Shown: piece by piece, positions 41,768-48,665 of the stretch
How positions within the stretch are numbered: position 1 is the first letter of the stretch
How the letters are laid out: each line of letters begins with the position of its first letter
From: JBEBGV01 sp040081265
GTDB lineage: Bacteria; Acidobacteriota; Vicinamibacteria; Vicinamibacterales; UBA2999
Direction of reading: 5' to 3'
Assembly: GCA_040081265.1 (NCBI GenBank)
Contig: JBEBGV010000007.1
Span: 37,420-101,419, forward strand
Length of the DNA stretch: 64,000 bases
Notes under the pieces: model-generated
What the model was told of the DNA's origin: nothing
The model's database searches: none
What the model saw: only the letters and a program-made list of their open reading frames with translations
Program-made: the position numbers and the translations under genes

Positions 41768-42016
41768 TCAGGATGGAGGTCCGCTCGCACGGCGTTGCCT
41801 GAGCTCGGTCAGAATGTCCGCACGCGCAGATTCCCACGACACCGCTTGTACCCGACCAGCCGCGATGTCGCTGGAGCGCCGAACCAGCTCGTCTGCCCAA
41901 GCAGCGGCGATGGCGTCATCGCCTTCTTCAAGACTGGACAAGAGCTCAGCCGCCACGCGGGCGCGCTGGTCGCGCGAGAGGCGAAGGGCCTCGGCAAGCA
42001 GTTCATCTGTCGACAT
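41768..42016 (-). CDS. Addiction-module antitoxin-like protein (PF09720-type)
   Basis: An 82-residue protein matching the short addiction-module component family: MSTDELLAEALRLSRDQRARVAAELLSSLEE, then AWADELVRRSSDIAAGRVQAVSWESARADI. These are antitoxins normally followed by a ParE/RelE toxin. No toxin frame follows: downstream on the minus strand are only short frames and the regulator relic. It may therefore be an orphan, or its toxin has been lost. It lies between two copies of the LALIAD-x-AL segment. Confidence 0.75.
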   Translation of the reverse strand: MSTDELLAEALRLSRDQRARVAAELLSSLEEGDDAIAAAWADELVRRSSDIAAGRVQAVSWESARADILTELRQRRASGPPS

Positions 42017-42067
42017 GTTTTCAAGGACAGCATCGTCGCTCTTGCCGTAGGACGTCGCGTAGGTCTG

Positions 42068-42106
42068 CTACAGCGCGCGGTCGGCGATGAGCGCGAGGAC
42101 GGGGGC
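42068..42106 (-). pseudogene. Read-through tail of the damaged TPR regulator
   Basis: Beyond the in-frame TAG at 42107-42109 the frame continues APVLALIADRAL to a second TAG at 42068-42070. The relic at 41648 has TGG (Trp) where this copy has TAG. The simplest reading is a Trp-to-stop change that removed the last 13 residues. Confidence 0.55.
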
Positions 42107-43315
42107 CTACAACTCGGGACGTCGCGACGGCTGCAGGAGGGGTTCGACGGGGAGCATCCAGCCGAATGAGCCTTCGGCACGACGCACGGCGGCGCCGCAG
42201 ATCTGCGCCACTTCCTCGTGCCTGCCCTGAAGGGCCAGCGGCATGACGAGGCTCAACATGCGATCGGCTGACACGACCTGAGATGCGTCGAGTCGGCCGT
42301 TGCGGAAGTGGGTGGCAGACTGCGAGTAAGTAGTCGTGGCGATCGCCTCCCGCCCATACACATGGCGCGGATCGATCCCGGCGAGTTCGAAGCTGAACTC
42401 CGCCAACGCCGCATCATCGTCGCCCATCGCCGTGAGGATGAGCCCCTGCAGCAGGTGCAGGCCAACAGCGGAGTAGCGCGTCGGACTCGCCACCTCCGAC
42501 ATCGTGCAGCCTTTCCGCAGCTCCTCGATCGCGCGATCGAACTTCCCTCGCGCCACAAACACGGTGGCCGCAAACCAGCACGCCAGCGGAATGCGATCGT
42601 GCTTGCACTGTGCGGATCTGACGGCTCGCAGCCGCTCCCCTCCCCAGGTGACGGCCGCCAGCCGGATGTCGTGCAGCCAGTTCTCGGGGTCGAGCATCAC
42701 TGCCCGGCGCGCCGCCGCCAGGCCGTCGAGACCGTGACCCTGACGATGGCGCACGAGCGCGAGTGTGCCCCAGGCATCGGCTGACTCCGGCGTGAGGCGA
42801 CAGGCTTCCCGCGCGTGTGTCTCGGCCTCGGCCAGCGCAGCCCGGTCGGGTTCCGCGTCGGTGCGCGTGGACTCGAATCTGAGCAGACGCACGTTCGCCA
42901 TCCCGATGTGCGCCCGCGCCTCTTCGGGATCCCGCTCCAGGATGTCGACAAACGCCTGGCTGGCCTCGCTCACCTGCTCCAGGTTGAGCGTTTCGAGACG
43001 AGCCCGCCCGCTGGCGAAGTCGCGGTGACGCTCCAGCAAGGACTCGATGTCGCTCCTGGTCAGCGCGCGCGTCCGCGCGGCGATGCCGGCCACGAACTGA
43101 TAGCCGACACGATGGTGGGTTCGGATGAAGGTCTCGTCGCGAGGATTTCCGGACAGCACCTCTCGCACGCCACGGATCGCCTGCGCGAGGCTGTTGTCGG
43201 TGACGGCTGCGCCGCTCCACGCCTCGTCCACGAGACGGTCCTTGGGCACGACTTCCGGCGCCCGCTTCATCAGGACGATCAGGACGTCGAGGTGACGTTC
43301 GCGCAGCAGCACCAC
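42107..43315 (-). CDS. Winged-helix/TPR transcriptional regulator, damaged at both ends
   Basis: The main open frame (402 residues) begins within a winged-helix DNA-binding domain of the Trans_reg_C (OmpR/CadC) type: VVLLRERHLDVLIVLMKRAP, DEAWSGAAVTDNSLAQAI and FIRTHHRVGYQFVAG. It continues with tetratricopeptide-like helices (EASQAFVDILERDPEEARAH, ADAWGTLALVRHRQG, AALAEFSFELAGIDPRHVYG). The missing first strand is found one frame off just upstream (43316-43392), and the C terminus is cut by a TAG where a paralogous relic has TGG. It is probably a pseudogene or truncated regulator unless the assembly has an indel here. Confidence 0.65.
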   Translation of the reverse strand: MVLLRERHLDVLIVLMKRAPEVVPKDRLVDEAWSGAAVTDNSLAQAIRGVREVLSGNPRDETFIRTHHRVGYQFVAGIAARTRALTRSDIESLLERHRDFASGRARLETLNLEQVSEASQAFVDILERDPEEARAHIGMANVRLLRFESTRTDAEPDRAALAEAETHAREACRLTPESADAWGTLALVRHRQGHGLDGLAAARRAVMLDPENWLHDIRLAAVTWGGERLRAVRSAQCKHDRIPLACWFAATVFVARGKFDRAIEELRKGCTMSEVASPTRYSAVGLHLLQGLILTAMGDDDAALAEFSFELAGIDPRHVYGREAIATTTYSQSATHFRNGRLDASQVVSADRMLSLVMPLALQGRHEEVAQICGAAVRRAEGSFGWMLPVEPLLQPSRRPEL

Positions 43316-43392
43316 CCACCGTCCCGGTAGAGACGACGACGGTCGGCGTCGAGCTCGAACGCGCCAAAGCGATAGACGCAGCTTGCGGCCAT
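43316..43392 (-). pseudogene. Out-of-frame N terminus of the TPR regulator
   Basis: From the ATG at 43390-43392 the minus strand reads MAASCVYRFGAFELDADRRR then LYRDG. This is the expected first strand and wing of a Trans_reg_C domain (FGxFELDxxRRxLxRDG). It then runs into a different frame from WVVLLRERH. One base inserted in GACGGTGGG (near 43320-43330) would join the two parts. This supports a single-base deletion in the gene. Confidence 0.65.
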
Positions 43393-43711
43393 CGGAAGAC
43401 GTGCTGATTTTTCAGCGCAAAGGTGCGACTTTCATCCGATCGCTCCACAGAAAGTGTGCAAACGGGAGGCGGGAGCGGCGAATTCGACCGCGGAGGCGCC
43501 GAATCGTCCAGAAAGTTGGATTGTGGTTCTGCGTTTCAGGCGTTGGAGGCTGAATTCTGGGGAGCCACAACGCGGGCGAGCCCAGGAAGGTCGTCGCAAG
43601 TCAGGAGAATGGGTGCGGGGACGTCTGGATCGACCTCGGTGTACAGGGGATCGAGATCGGCGCTGGCTGGATCCCTCGCTGTGGCAGTCGGATTGATGTC
43701 ACCGACGCCCG
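43393..43711. other. Intergenic region without a convincing gene
   Basis: No frame here has a plausible start, composition or family match. An open frame on the plus strand (43423-43842) has no recognisable features and runs over vapC. The segment next to 43393 should hold the promoter of the damaged regulator (TTTTTCAGCG, near 43407). Confidence 0.5.
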
Positions 43712-43791
43712 TTGTGTCAGTGCGTCGAGCGGCGCTGTGCCCTGCGGCGCGAAATCCAGTCCAGGAGGGTCAATCGCAGCATCGTCGCTCC
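43712..43791 (-). pseudogene. Truncated copy of the 35-residue membrane protein gene
   Basis: Positions 43712-43768 match 44532-44588 at 55 of 57 bases and read LLDWISRRRAQRRSTH-stop on the minus strand. About 72 bases containing the start codon and membrane helix are missing. The upstream flank GCATCGTCGCT (near 43779-43790) matches again at 44666-44680. It lies just downstream of vapC, with the intact copy upstream of vapB. Confidence 0.75.
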
Positions 43792-43796
43792 GTCAC

Positions 43797-44216
43797 TTAC
43801 TTCTGGAACGGGTTAGAGATGCGGACTCCCCGAATGGTCTGACCGTGGGTCAGATCCTCGGTCCACAGCACGCCACACCCGCTTTCGGCGGCGGCTCTGA
43901 CAATCATGGCGTCCCAGAAACTGATCTGCGCCTGCGCCTGGAGCTCAATGGCCCCAAGCACGTCGTCTGCGGTCGGGGCAAACACCTTCCAGGCGGTCAG
44001 TTCCCGAATGCGAGCAACAGCTTCGTCCACGGCGAGCGGCCTGGCCACCTTCTTCGTAACGGTGACAAAGAATTCCTGGAGCACCTGGACGCTGATACAA
44101 CCACCGCCGCTTTCCCAGAGTCTCTCCAGAAGCTCTCTGGCAGCCTGATGCTTTTTCGCTGCGGATGAATCGAACGCGTACACGAGGACGTTGGCGTCGA
44201 CGAACTCGCGATTCAT
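43797..44216 (-). CDS. vapC: PIN-domain toxin VapC
   Basis: A 139-residue PIN-domain ribonuclease. Acidic active-site residues are seen in FVDANVLVYAFD (D7), LQEFF (E), SFWDAMIV (D) and LWTEDLTHG (E/D), the usual four-residue site. The VapC family cleaves tRNA or rRNA. The ATG overlaps the vapB stop as ATGA, giving coupled translation. Upstream and downstream lie near-identical repeats (the small membrane protein gene and its truncated copy). Confidence 0.9.
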   Translation of the reverse strand: MNREFVDANVLVYAFDSSAAKKHQAARELLERLWESGGGCISVQVLQEFFVTVTKKVARPLAVDEAVARIRELTAWKVFAPTADDVLGAIELQAQAQISFWDAMIVRAAAESGCGVLWTEDLTHGQTIRGVRISNPFQK

Positions 44217-44461
44217 CAGCGCTCGTGAAGATCACCGCGCGACCACGATCGTTTGCCGGAGGTGCCGAGCGACTGGGGGGCCGCCAGGGCGGCAAATGCG
44301 CGTCGACGAGCCGCAGAATACCGACGGTCCTCGTCGGCGAGCTGGGCCAGCGCGTCTGTCATCAACGATGAGACCGACGTATCCCGATCGGCGGCCAGAC
44401 GTCTGATTCGCTTGAGCAACTCGCGGGGCACGCTCAGGGTGATGTTCTGGGTCTCAGCCAC
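44216..44461 (-). CDS. vapB: Ribbon-helix-helix antitoxin VapB
   Basis: An 81-residue antitoxin. The N terminus is a ribbon-helix-helix domain (NITLSVPRELLKRIRRLAAD...SVSSLMTDAL); the C-terminal tail (FAALAAPQSLGTSGKRSW) would wrap and block VapC. The start is GTG at 44459-44461. A palindrome at 44476-44489 lies just upstream and a TACACT box 7 bases before the GTG suggests a nearly leaderless transcript. Autoregulation by the VapBC complex is expected from the family. Confidence 0.88.
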   Translation of the reverse strand: MAETQNITLSVPRELLKRIRRLAADRDTSVSSLMTDALAQLADEDRRYSAARRRAFAALAAPQSLGTSGKRSWSRGDLHER

Positions 44462-44475
44462 GCGAACAAGTGTAG

Positions 44476-44489
44476 CACGTAAACACGTG
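44476..44489 (-). promoter_or_regulatory. Candidate VapBC operator
   Basis: CACGT (44476-44480), AAAC, ACGTG (44485-44489) form a perfect 5-bp inverted repeat 15 bases upstream of the vapB start. It overlaps the likely promoter (TACACT on the minus strand). RHH antitoxins usually bind such repeats to repress their own operon. Confidence 0.5.
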
Positions 44490-44536
44490 AACTGGTCCGA
44501 TCCGAAGGCGGCGCTTGGTTGCGATCAGGCCTTGTG

Positions 44537-44644
44537 TCAGTGCGTCGAGCGGCGCTGTTCCCTGCGGCGCGAAATCCAGTCCAGCAGGATGATGATCCAG
44601 CCGATCGCCACGATGCCAAAAATCATCACAACGATGTTCATCAT
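44537..44644 (-). CDS. Small single-helix membrane protein (35 residues)
   Basis: A short gene, MMNIVVMIFGIVAIGWIIIL then LDWISRRREQRRSTH, with one membrane helix and a strongly basic C terminus. GGAGAG lies 5 bases before the ATG at 44642-44644. The length and layout resemble small membrane proteins of unknown role. A copy lacking the start and helix lies at 43712-43791. Conservation of the C-terminal codons in both copies suggests it was a real gene before duplication. Confidence 0.6.
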   Translation of the reverse strand: MMNIVVMIFGIVAIGWIIILLDWISRRREQRRSTH

Positions 44645-44838
44645 CGGCTCTCTCCAGTCGGGATCGTAGCATCGTCGCTTCGCCTCGGGTGGGACGGGAC
44701 CTGCGGTGAGGCCGACTATCGGCGTCGTGATGAGCGTCAGTAGGCAAACTGAGCGCGTAGCGCGATAGTTTTCCACGACGTCCGATCGGAGGCCGAGCCG
44801 CAGCGTCTCGGCACGCACGAGACAGGCGACGCGTGACG

Positions 44839-44907
44839 CCGGACCTGACCAGCCTTCGCCAAGGCTACGGCGGTCCACCGAAGCTTCAGCGGAGGTGGAA
44901 GGTCCGG
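44839..44907. repeat. Inverted-repeat-bounded element related to the REP family
   Basis: CCGGACCT (44839-44846) and AGGTCCGG (44900-44907) bound a 69-base element. Inside are CCTTCGCCAAGG (near 44853-44864, itself palindromic) and GAAGCTTCAGC. It is followed by CCTACGTACGACG, the same tail as the REP-like units. The rest of the 44645-44990 gap shows no gene. Confidence 0.6.
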
Positions 44908-44990
44908 CCTACGTACGACGTGTCGCGCTCTGAAGAGATTCCTTGGTGCCCTCTTGCTGTTGGTTTAAGCTCCCGGCGAGGTCTATTTCC

Positions 44991-46337
44991 ATGAGCCGAC
45001 GCGTCACCACCCTCGGCGCCATCGCGGCGCTCGTCCTCCTGTTCGGCACGGTCGCCAGCTACGGCCAGCGCGGCGGGCTGACGGCCACCAAGGTGCCGAC
45101 GACGATCGTCACCGGTGCGTTGAAGGACGGCACGGGCTACACGCTCGTCAAACCGGACAACTGGAACGGCACGCTCTTCGTGGCCCTCGACTCCACGGAC
45201 TTGAATTCCGACACATCGAACTGGCTCTACGCGCGCGGCGTGGCACGGGCCGGCAACGACCGCACGAAGATTGGCTCGCTCACCAATCAGGGCGCAGCAA
45301 ACCTTGTCGAGACGGTTGACGTGTTCACGACGCGCTTCAGCAGGCCCTCGCGCGCGCTCGTCACCGGCAACTCGCTCGGCGGTCAGGTGTCGGCAATTGC
45401 CGCCTTCACCTATCCTGATCGCTTCGTCGGCGGCGTTGCCTTCTGCGGTGGCCTCATGGGCTGGGCGCCGTATCTGAACACCAACTTCGACGTCGCCTAC
45501 ACATTGAAGACGCTGCTGGCGCCGAAGCCCGACATGCCGCTCACCCACATCCCGAAAGACGATGCGGCACTCACCGAGCAGTGGCAGACAGTGTTGAAGT
45601 CGGCACAGACCACGCCACAGGGACGCGCACGCATCATGCTGGCGTTGCTCCTCGGCCAGGCGCCGATCTGGACGACGCGCGATGTGCCGGAGCCGGCGGC
45701 AGACGACGTGACCGGACGCCAGGAAGCGGCGTATCGCACCGTGCTCGATTTCAGCCGGCAGTTCACGTCACTCCGACGGCGACTGGAGGAGCCCGCCGGC
45801 GGCGGCACGTCGTGGAACACCGGCATCAGTTACGCAGGGATGTACGACAAGCGGATCAGCGCCGCAGACCGTCGGACGGTTGAGGCCTTGTACCGCGAAG
45901 CGGGCCTGTCGGTGCGAGACGACCTGCGCGCGCTCGAGCAGGGGCCGAAGGTGGCGCCGGAGAAGGGTCCGAACGAGTTCGTCCGGAAGATCTATCCCTT
46001 CGACGGCAAGATCGCGATCCCGATGCTGACGATCAGCACGACTGGCGACCCGTACGTGTGGGCGTCGATCGACTCGGCGTACACGGCGGCCGTTCGCGGC
46101 GCCGGGAAGGGCGAACTGCTCCGCAGCGCCTACGTGCACTCGGCCGGCCACTGCGCGTTCTCGGAAAGCGAACGCACGGCGGCCTATCAGGTGATTCTCG
46201 AGCGACTCGACAGCGGGCAGTGGCCCGCCACCACGCCCGCAGCGATGAATGCGCGCGCCACGGCACTCAACCTGGGCGCGGCGCGCTACTGGGATTACAC
46301 GCCGCCCGCCATCGAACGCGCGAGTCTGCTTCCGTGA
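44991..46337 (+). CDS. Exported alpha/beta-hydrolase
   Basis: A 448-residue secreted hydrolase. Signal peptide (TTLGAIAALVLLFGTVASYG), nucleophile elbow GNSLGGQ (serine), acidic residue likely in TISTTGDPYV and histidine in HSAGHCAFSE make a full catalytic triad. The insert between is long and helical (about residues 170-330). It resembles exported alpha/beta-hydrolases of unknown substrate. The ATG at 44991 is preferred over the longer frame because the signal peptide begins there. It is isolated: REP-like elements lie on both sides. Confidence 0.8.
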   Translation: MSRRVTTLGAIAALVLLFGTVASYGQRGGLTATKVPTTIVTGALKDGTGYTLVKPDNWNGTLFVALDSTDLNSDTSNWLYARGVARAGNDRTKIGSLTNQGAANLVETVDVFTTRFSRPSRALVTGNSLGGQVSAIAAFTYPDRFVGGVAFCGGLMGWAPYLNTNFDVAYTLKTLLAPKPDMPLTHIPKDDAALTEQWQTVLKSAQTTPQGRARIMLALLLGQAPIWTTRDVPEPAADDVTGRQEAAYRTVLDFSRQFTSLRRRLEEPAGGGTSWNTGISYAGMYDKRISAADRRTVEALYREAGLSVRDDLRALEQGPKVAPEKGPNEFVRKIYPFDGKIAIPMLTISTTGDPYVWASIDSAYTAAVRGAGKGELLRSAYVHSAGHCAFSESERTAAYQVILERLDSGQWPATTPAAMNARATALNLGAARYWDYTPPAIERASLLP

Positions 46338-46345
46338 AATCGGCG

Positions 46346-46385
46346 GGTCTAATTCGGCGGGTCCTATCGGACCCGCCCTACGTAC
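46346..46385. repeat. REP-like hairpin with half repeat
   Basis: GGCGGGTCC (46356-46364), TATC, GGACCCGCC (46369-46377), followed by CTACGTAC. It is preceded by a partial copy CGGCGGGTCTAATT. It lies between the hydrolase and the convergent GlsB gene, whose stop begins one base after the repeat tail. Confidence 0.85.
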
Positions 46386-46631
46386 TCAGGCGCGCTTGAA
46401 TTGGCGGTAGAGGAACAGCAGTAGCACGGCGCCGATCGTCGCCATGACGAAACCGGCGGGCTGACCCACCTCGTACAGCCCCAGCGTCCTCCCGACGAAG
46501 CCGCCGACGACTGCGCCTGCAATACCAAGTGCCATCGTCACGATGATGCCGCCAGGGTCTTTGCCCGGCATCAGCAGCTTGGCGAGCGCCCCGATGATCA
46601 GGCCGAAGATAATCCACCCGAGAATGCCCAT
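46386..46631 (-). CDS. GlsB/YeaQ/YmgE family stress-response membrane protein
   Basis: An 81-residue inner-membrane protein of the transglycosylase-associated (GlsB/YeaQ/YmgE) family. Three helices and the conserved pattern GWIIFGLIIGALAKLLMPGKDPGG, GIAGAVVGGFVGRTLG and GAVLLLFLYRQF match. These proteins are induced by envelope or general stress, with unknown mechanism. It lies 12 bases downstream of the dodecin gene and is likely co-transcribed. Confidence 0.92.
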   Translation of the reverse strand: MGILGWIIFGLIIGALAKLLMPGKDPGGIIVTMALGIAGAVVGGFVGRTLGLYEVGQPAGFVMATIGAVLLLFLYRQFKRA

Positions 46632-46643
46632 TGCGGTGCTCCG

Positions 46644-46847
46644 CTACTCGTCGAGGACGAAGGTCACCATCATGTTGACCTGATACTCGGTCACCTTGCC
46701 GTCGGTGCAGCGCACGTGCTGCTCCTTGACCCAGGCGCCCTTCACATTCCGGAGCGTCTTCGCCGACCTGGCAATGCCCTGCTGGATCGCATCCTCGAAG
46801 CTCTTGGTCGAGGTCACGCTGATTTCTGACACCTTGGCAACTGACAT
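46644..46847 (-). CDS. Dodecin family protein
   Basis: A 67-residue flavin-binding dodecin that would assemble into a hollow dodecamer and buffer flavin. The family sequence is clear: VAKVSEISVTSTKSFEDAIQ, ARSAKTLRNVKGAWVKEQHV and YQVNMMVTFVLD, with the flavin-stacking tryptophan at W43 or nearby. Start: AGGAGG lies 6 bases before the ATG at 46845-46847; the GTG at 46853 overlaps the ribosome-binding site. Confidence 0.93.
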   Translation of the reverse strand: MSVAKVSEISVTSTKSFEDAIQQGIARSAKTLRNVKGAWVKEQHVRCTDGKVTEYQVNMMVTFVLDE

Positions 46848-46964
46848 GGGCACCCTCCTACGTTGTGTCCCGCTCTCTAACGGGATCCGTACCGTAGCGA
46901 AGCGACGAGGGTGAGTCGAGGACTATTTGTGTGCGCTAAGCCCATCCGCACATGGTGATAACGG

Positions 46965-47095
46965 CTAGAGGCCGCCTGCTACGCGCTCCAGCACGCCCTT
47001 GCTGACGCGCAGGCTCGGCCCGTCGCGAAACAGCATCAGCAGCCGGCCGTCAGGTGTGACGTCCCACGACCGCCGCAGCACGGCTGGACGAAGCC
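46965..47095 (-). pseudogene. Out-of-frame C terminus of the TolB-like gene
   Basis: Read one frame off from the TolB-like gene, the minus strand gives LRPAVLRRSWDVTPDGRLLM then LFRDGPSLRV...ERVAGGL to TAG at 46965-46967. SWDVTPDGRLLM is the typical last blade of PD40 propellers. The in-frame tail (QPCCGGRGTSHLTAGC) is not. One base inserted near 47090-47100 would restore a full-length gene. Confidence 0.65.
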
Positions 47096-48652
47096 GGCGA
47101 TCGCGTGTGACTCGACAGGACCGAACCGCGGCGTCGATCCGGGCTGCATCGTCACCGTGGCAATGTGGCCATCGAGCTCGAATACGAGACGCCCGTCGGG
47201 CAGCCACATCGGCGAGCGGCCACCCGTGGTGGTGACCTGAAACTTCTGCCCTGTGCGGGGATACGGCTGCACCCAGACCTGCCAGTCGCCGGACTCATTC
47301 GACATGTAGGAGAACCACCGGCGATCGGGCGAGAACGCGCCGCTCAGCTGCGCCGTCTCGTCGACGGTGACCAGCGGCTCGACTTCCTTGCGATCCGGGT
47401 TATAGGCCCACAGATCGTAGTTGTTGGCGCCGCCGCGGTGGCTGATGAAGGTAAAGCCCTGTTCGCCCTCGCGCCAGTTCTCCGGCGCGCGCGCCGGCTT
47501 GGCAATCAGGCGCGCCTCACCGGAGCCGTCGGCGCGCTGGAGAAAGAGCGCTTCTTCGCCGTTCTCGCGGGTCGTGCCGAGCGATCCGAATGCCAGCCAC
47601 TGCCCGTCCGGGCTGAACACCGGAAACGTGGCGTTGGCGATCACCTTGCGGGGACGCGACACGTCGCTCAGCTCGGCGATATAGATGTCGCGGCCGCGAA
47701 CGCCTGGCGTCGCCGCGGCGAACGCCACGCGCGTCCCGTCCTTGGATAACCTGGGTCCGGCGGCATCGGCCATCACCTCCCCCAGTACCGTTCGCGTGCC
47801 GTCGAGGCGCACCAGCGCCATTCGGACCGGCGGCGCATCGGGCGAACCGACCACCAGCACGCCGTTGGGCGACACGGCGACCTGGGCGGCGCCGGTGGTC
47901 ACGGCCGTCAGGACGCCTTCAGCGAGGGTCACCGGAGAGCCCGACAGCTTCAACGTGGTCGCATCGAAGCGGCTGCCCACCACTGTCGATCCGGAGACGT
48001 ACACCAGTACGCCGGGCGCCAGATAGCGCGCATTGCTGCCCGCTGCCACCGTGACCCGTTCACCGGTGGCGAGCGATTGCGCAACGATGGTCCAGCGCGC
48101 GGGTGACCCCTGGCCAAGCGTGAAGAGCACCCGATCGTTGTCGGGGAGCATCTGCGGCGCGATCGCCGTTTCGCCGGCTGCCACGGAGATGACCGTCTGC
48201 ACGGCGCCACCGTTGCCCGGCATTCGGGCGATGCCGCGTTGACCCTGGCCAACGAGCAGCTGCCCGTCAGAGGTCCAGCTCATGCCGATGGGCTGGTCGA
48301 CGCGTCCAAGCCGCACCGGCGTGCCACCGATCACGGGGACGCGTTCGAGTACCGAATCGTCCTGCGCCCAGTACACGATCGAGCGACCGTCGAGAGAGAA
48401 GATCGGGTTCGCCTTGCCGCGCGCGTCGACCGGTCCGCGCACGAGCGTCGGCTCTCCGCCGCTCGCCGCAGTCACCCACACCTGTGCGCGCGCGAGATAG
48501 GCGATCCGTGAACCGTCTGCCGACAGGGAAAACGGCGCGCGATCGGGCGCGGTGAAATCGTGCCCTTCTGGCAGGCGGACATCGGCCGTCTGCGCGACCA
48601 GACCTCCCGCGAGTGCGGCCAGCAGCAGAAGCGACAGACTGAACGTCTTCAT
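47036..48652 (-). CDS. Exported TolB-like beta-propeller protein, C terminus frameshifted
   Basis: A 538-residue periplasmic protein: signal peptide (MKTFSLSLLLLAALAGGLVAQ), then repeated PD40/WD-like blades (FSLSADGSRIAYLARAQVWV, FSLDGRSIVYWAQDDS, LSKDGTRVAFAAATPG, FSPDGQWLAFGS, FSPDRRWFSYMSNESGDW). Propellers of this type bind proteins or substrates. The last blade is in another frame (46965-47095), so the protein ends abnormally. It is the last gene of a minus-strand run with the two exported proteins and the MBL relative upstream (13-base gap). Confidence 0.8.
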   Translation of the reverse strand: MKTFSLSLLLLAALAGGLVAQTADVRLPEGHDFTAPDRAPFSLSADGSRIAYLARAQVWVTAASGGEPTLVRGPVDARGKANPIFSLDGRSIVYWAQDDSVLERVPVIGGTPVRLGRVDQPIGMSWTSDGQLLVGQGQRGIARMPGNGGAVQTVISVAAGETAIAPQMLPDNDRVLFTLGQGSPARWTIVAQSLATGERVTVAAGSNARYLAPGVLVYVSGSTVVGSRFDATTLKLSGSPVTLAEGVLTAVTTGAAQVAVSPNGVLVVGSPDAPPVRMALVRLDGTRTVLGEVMADAAGPRLSKDGTRVAFAAATPGVRGRDIYIAELSDVSRPRKVIANATFPVFSPDGQWLAFGSLGTTRENGEEALFLQRADGSGEARLIAKPARAPENWREGEQGFTFISHRGGANNYDLWAYNPDRKEVEPLVTVDETAQLSGAFSPDRRWFSYMSNESGDWQVWVQPYPRTGQKFQVTTTGGRSPMWLPDGRLVFELDGHIATVTMQPGSTPRFGPVESHAIAGFVQPCCGGRGTSHLTAGC

Positions 48653-48665
48653 CGCGGAGCCGCGA

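Noticed and set aside
43423..43842. 139-residue plus-strand open frame over the vapC 3' end
   Set aside because: No ribosome-binding site or domain; it crosses vapC and the truncated duplicate in antisense.
9845..46385. Insertion sequence behind the repeats
   Set aside because: No transposase-like gene, terminal inverted repeats with target duplications, or RAYT gene is present in the window.
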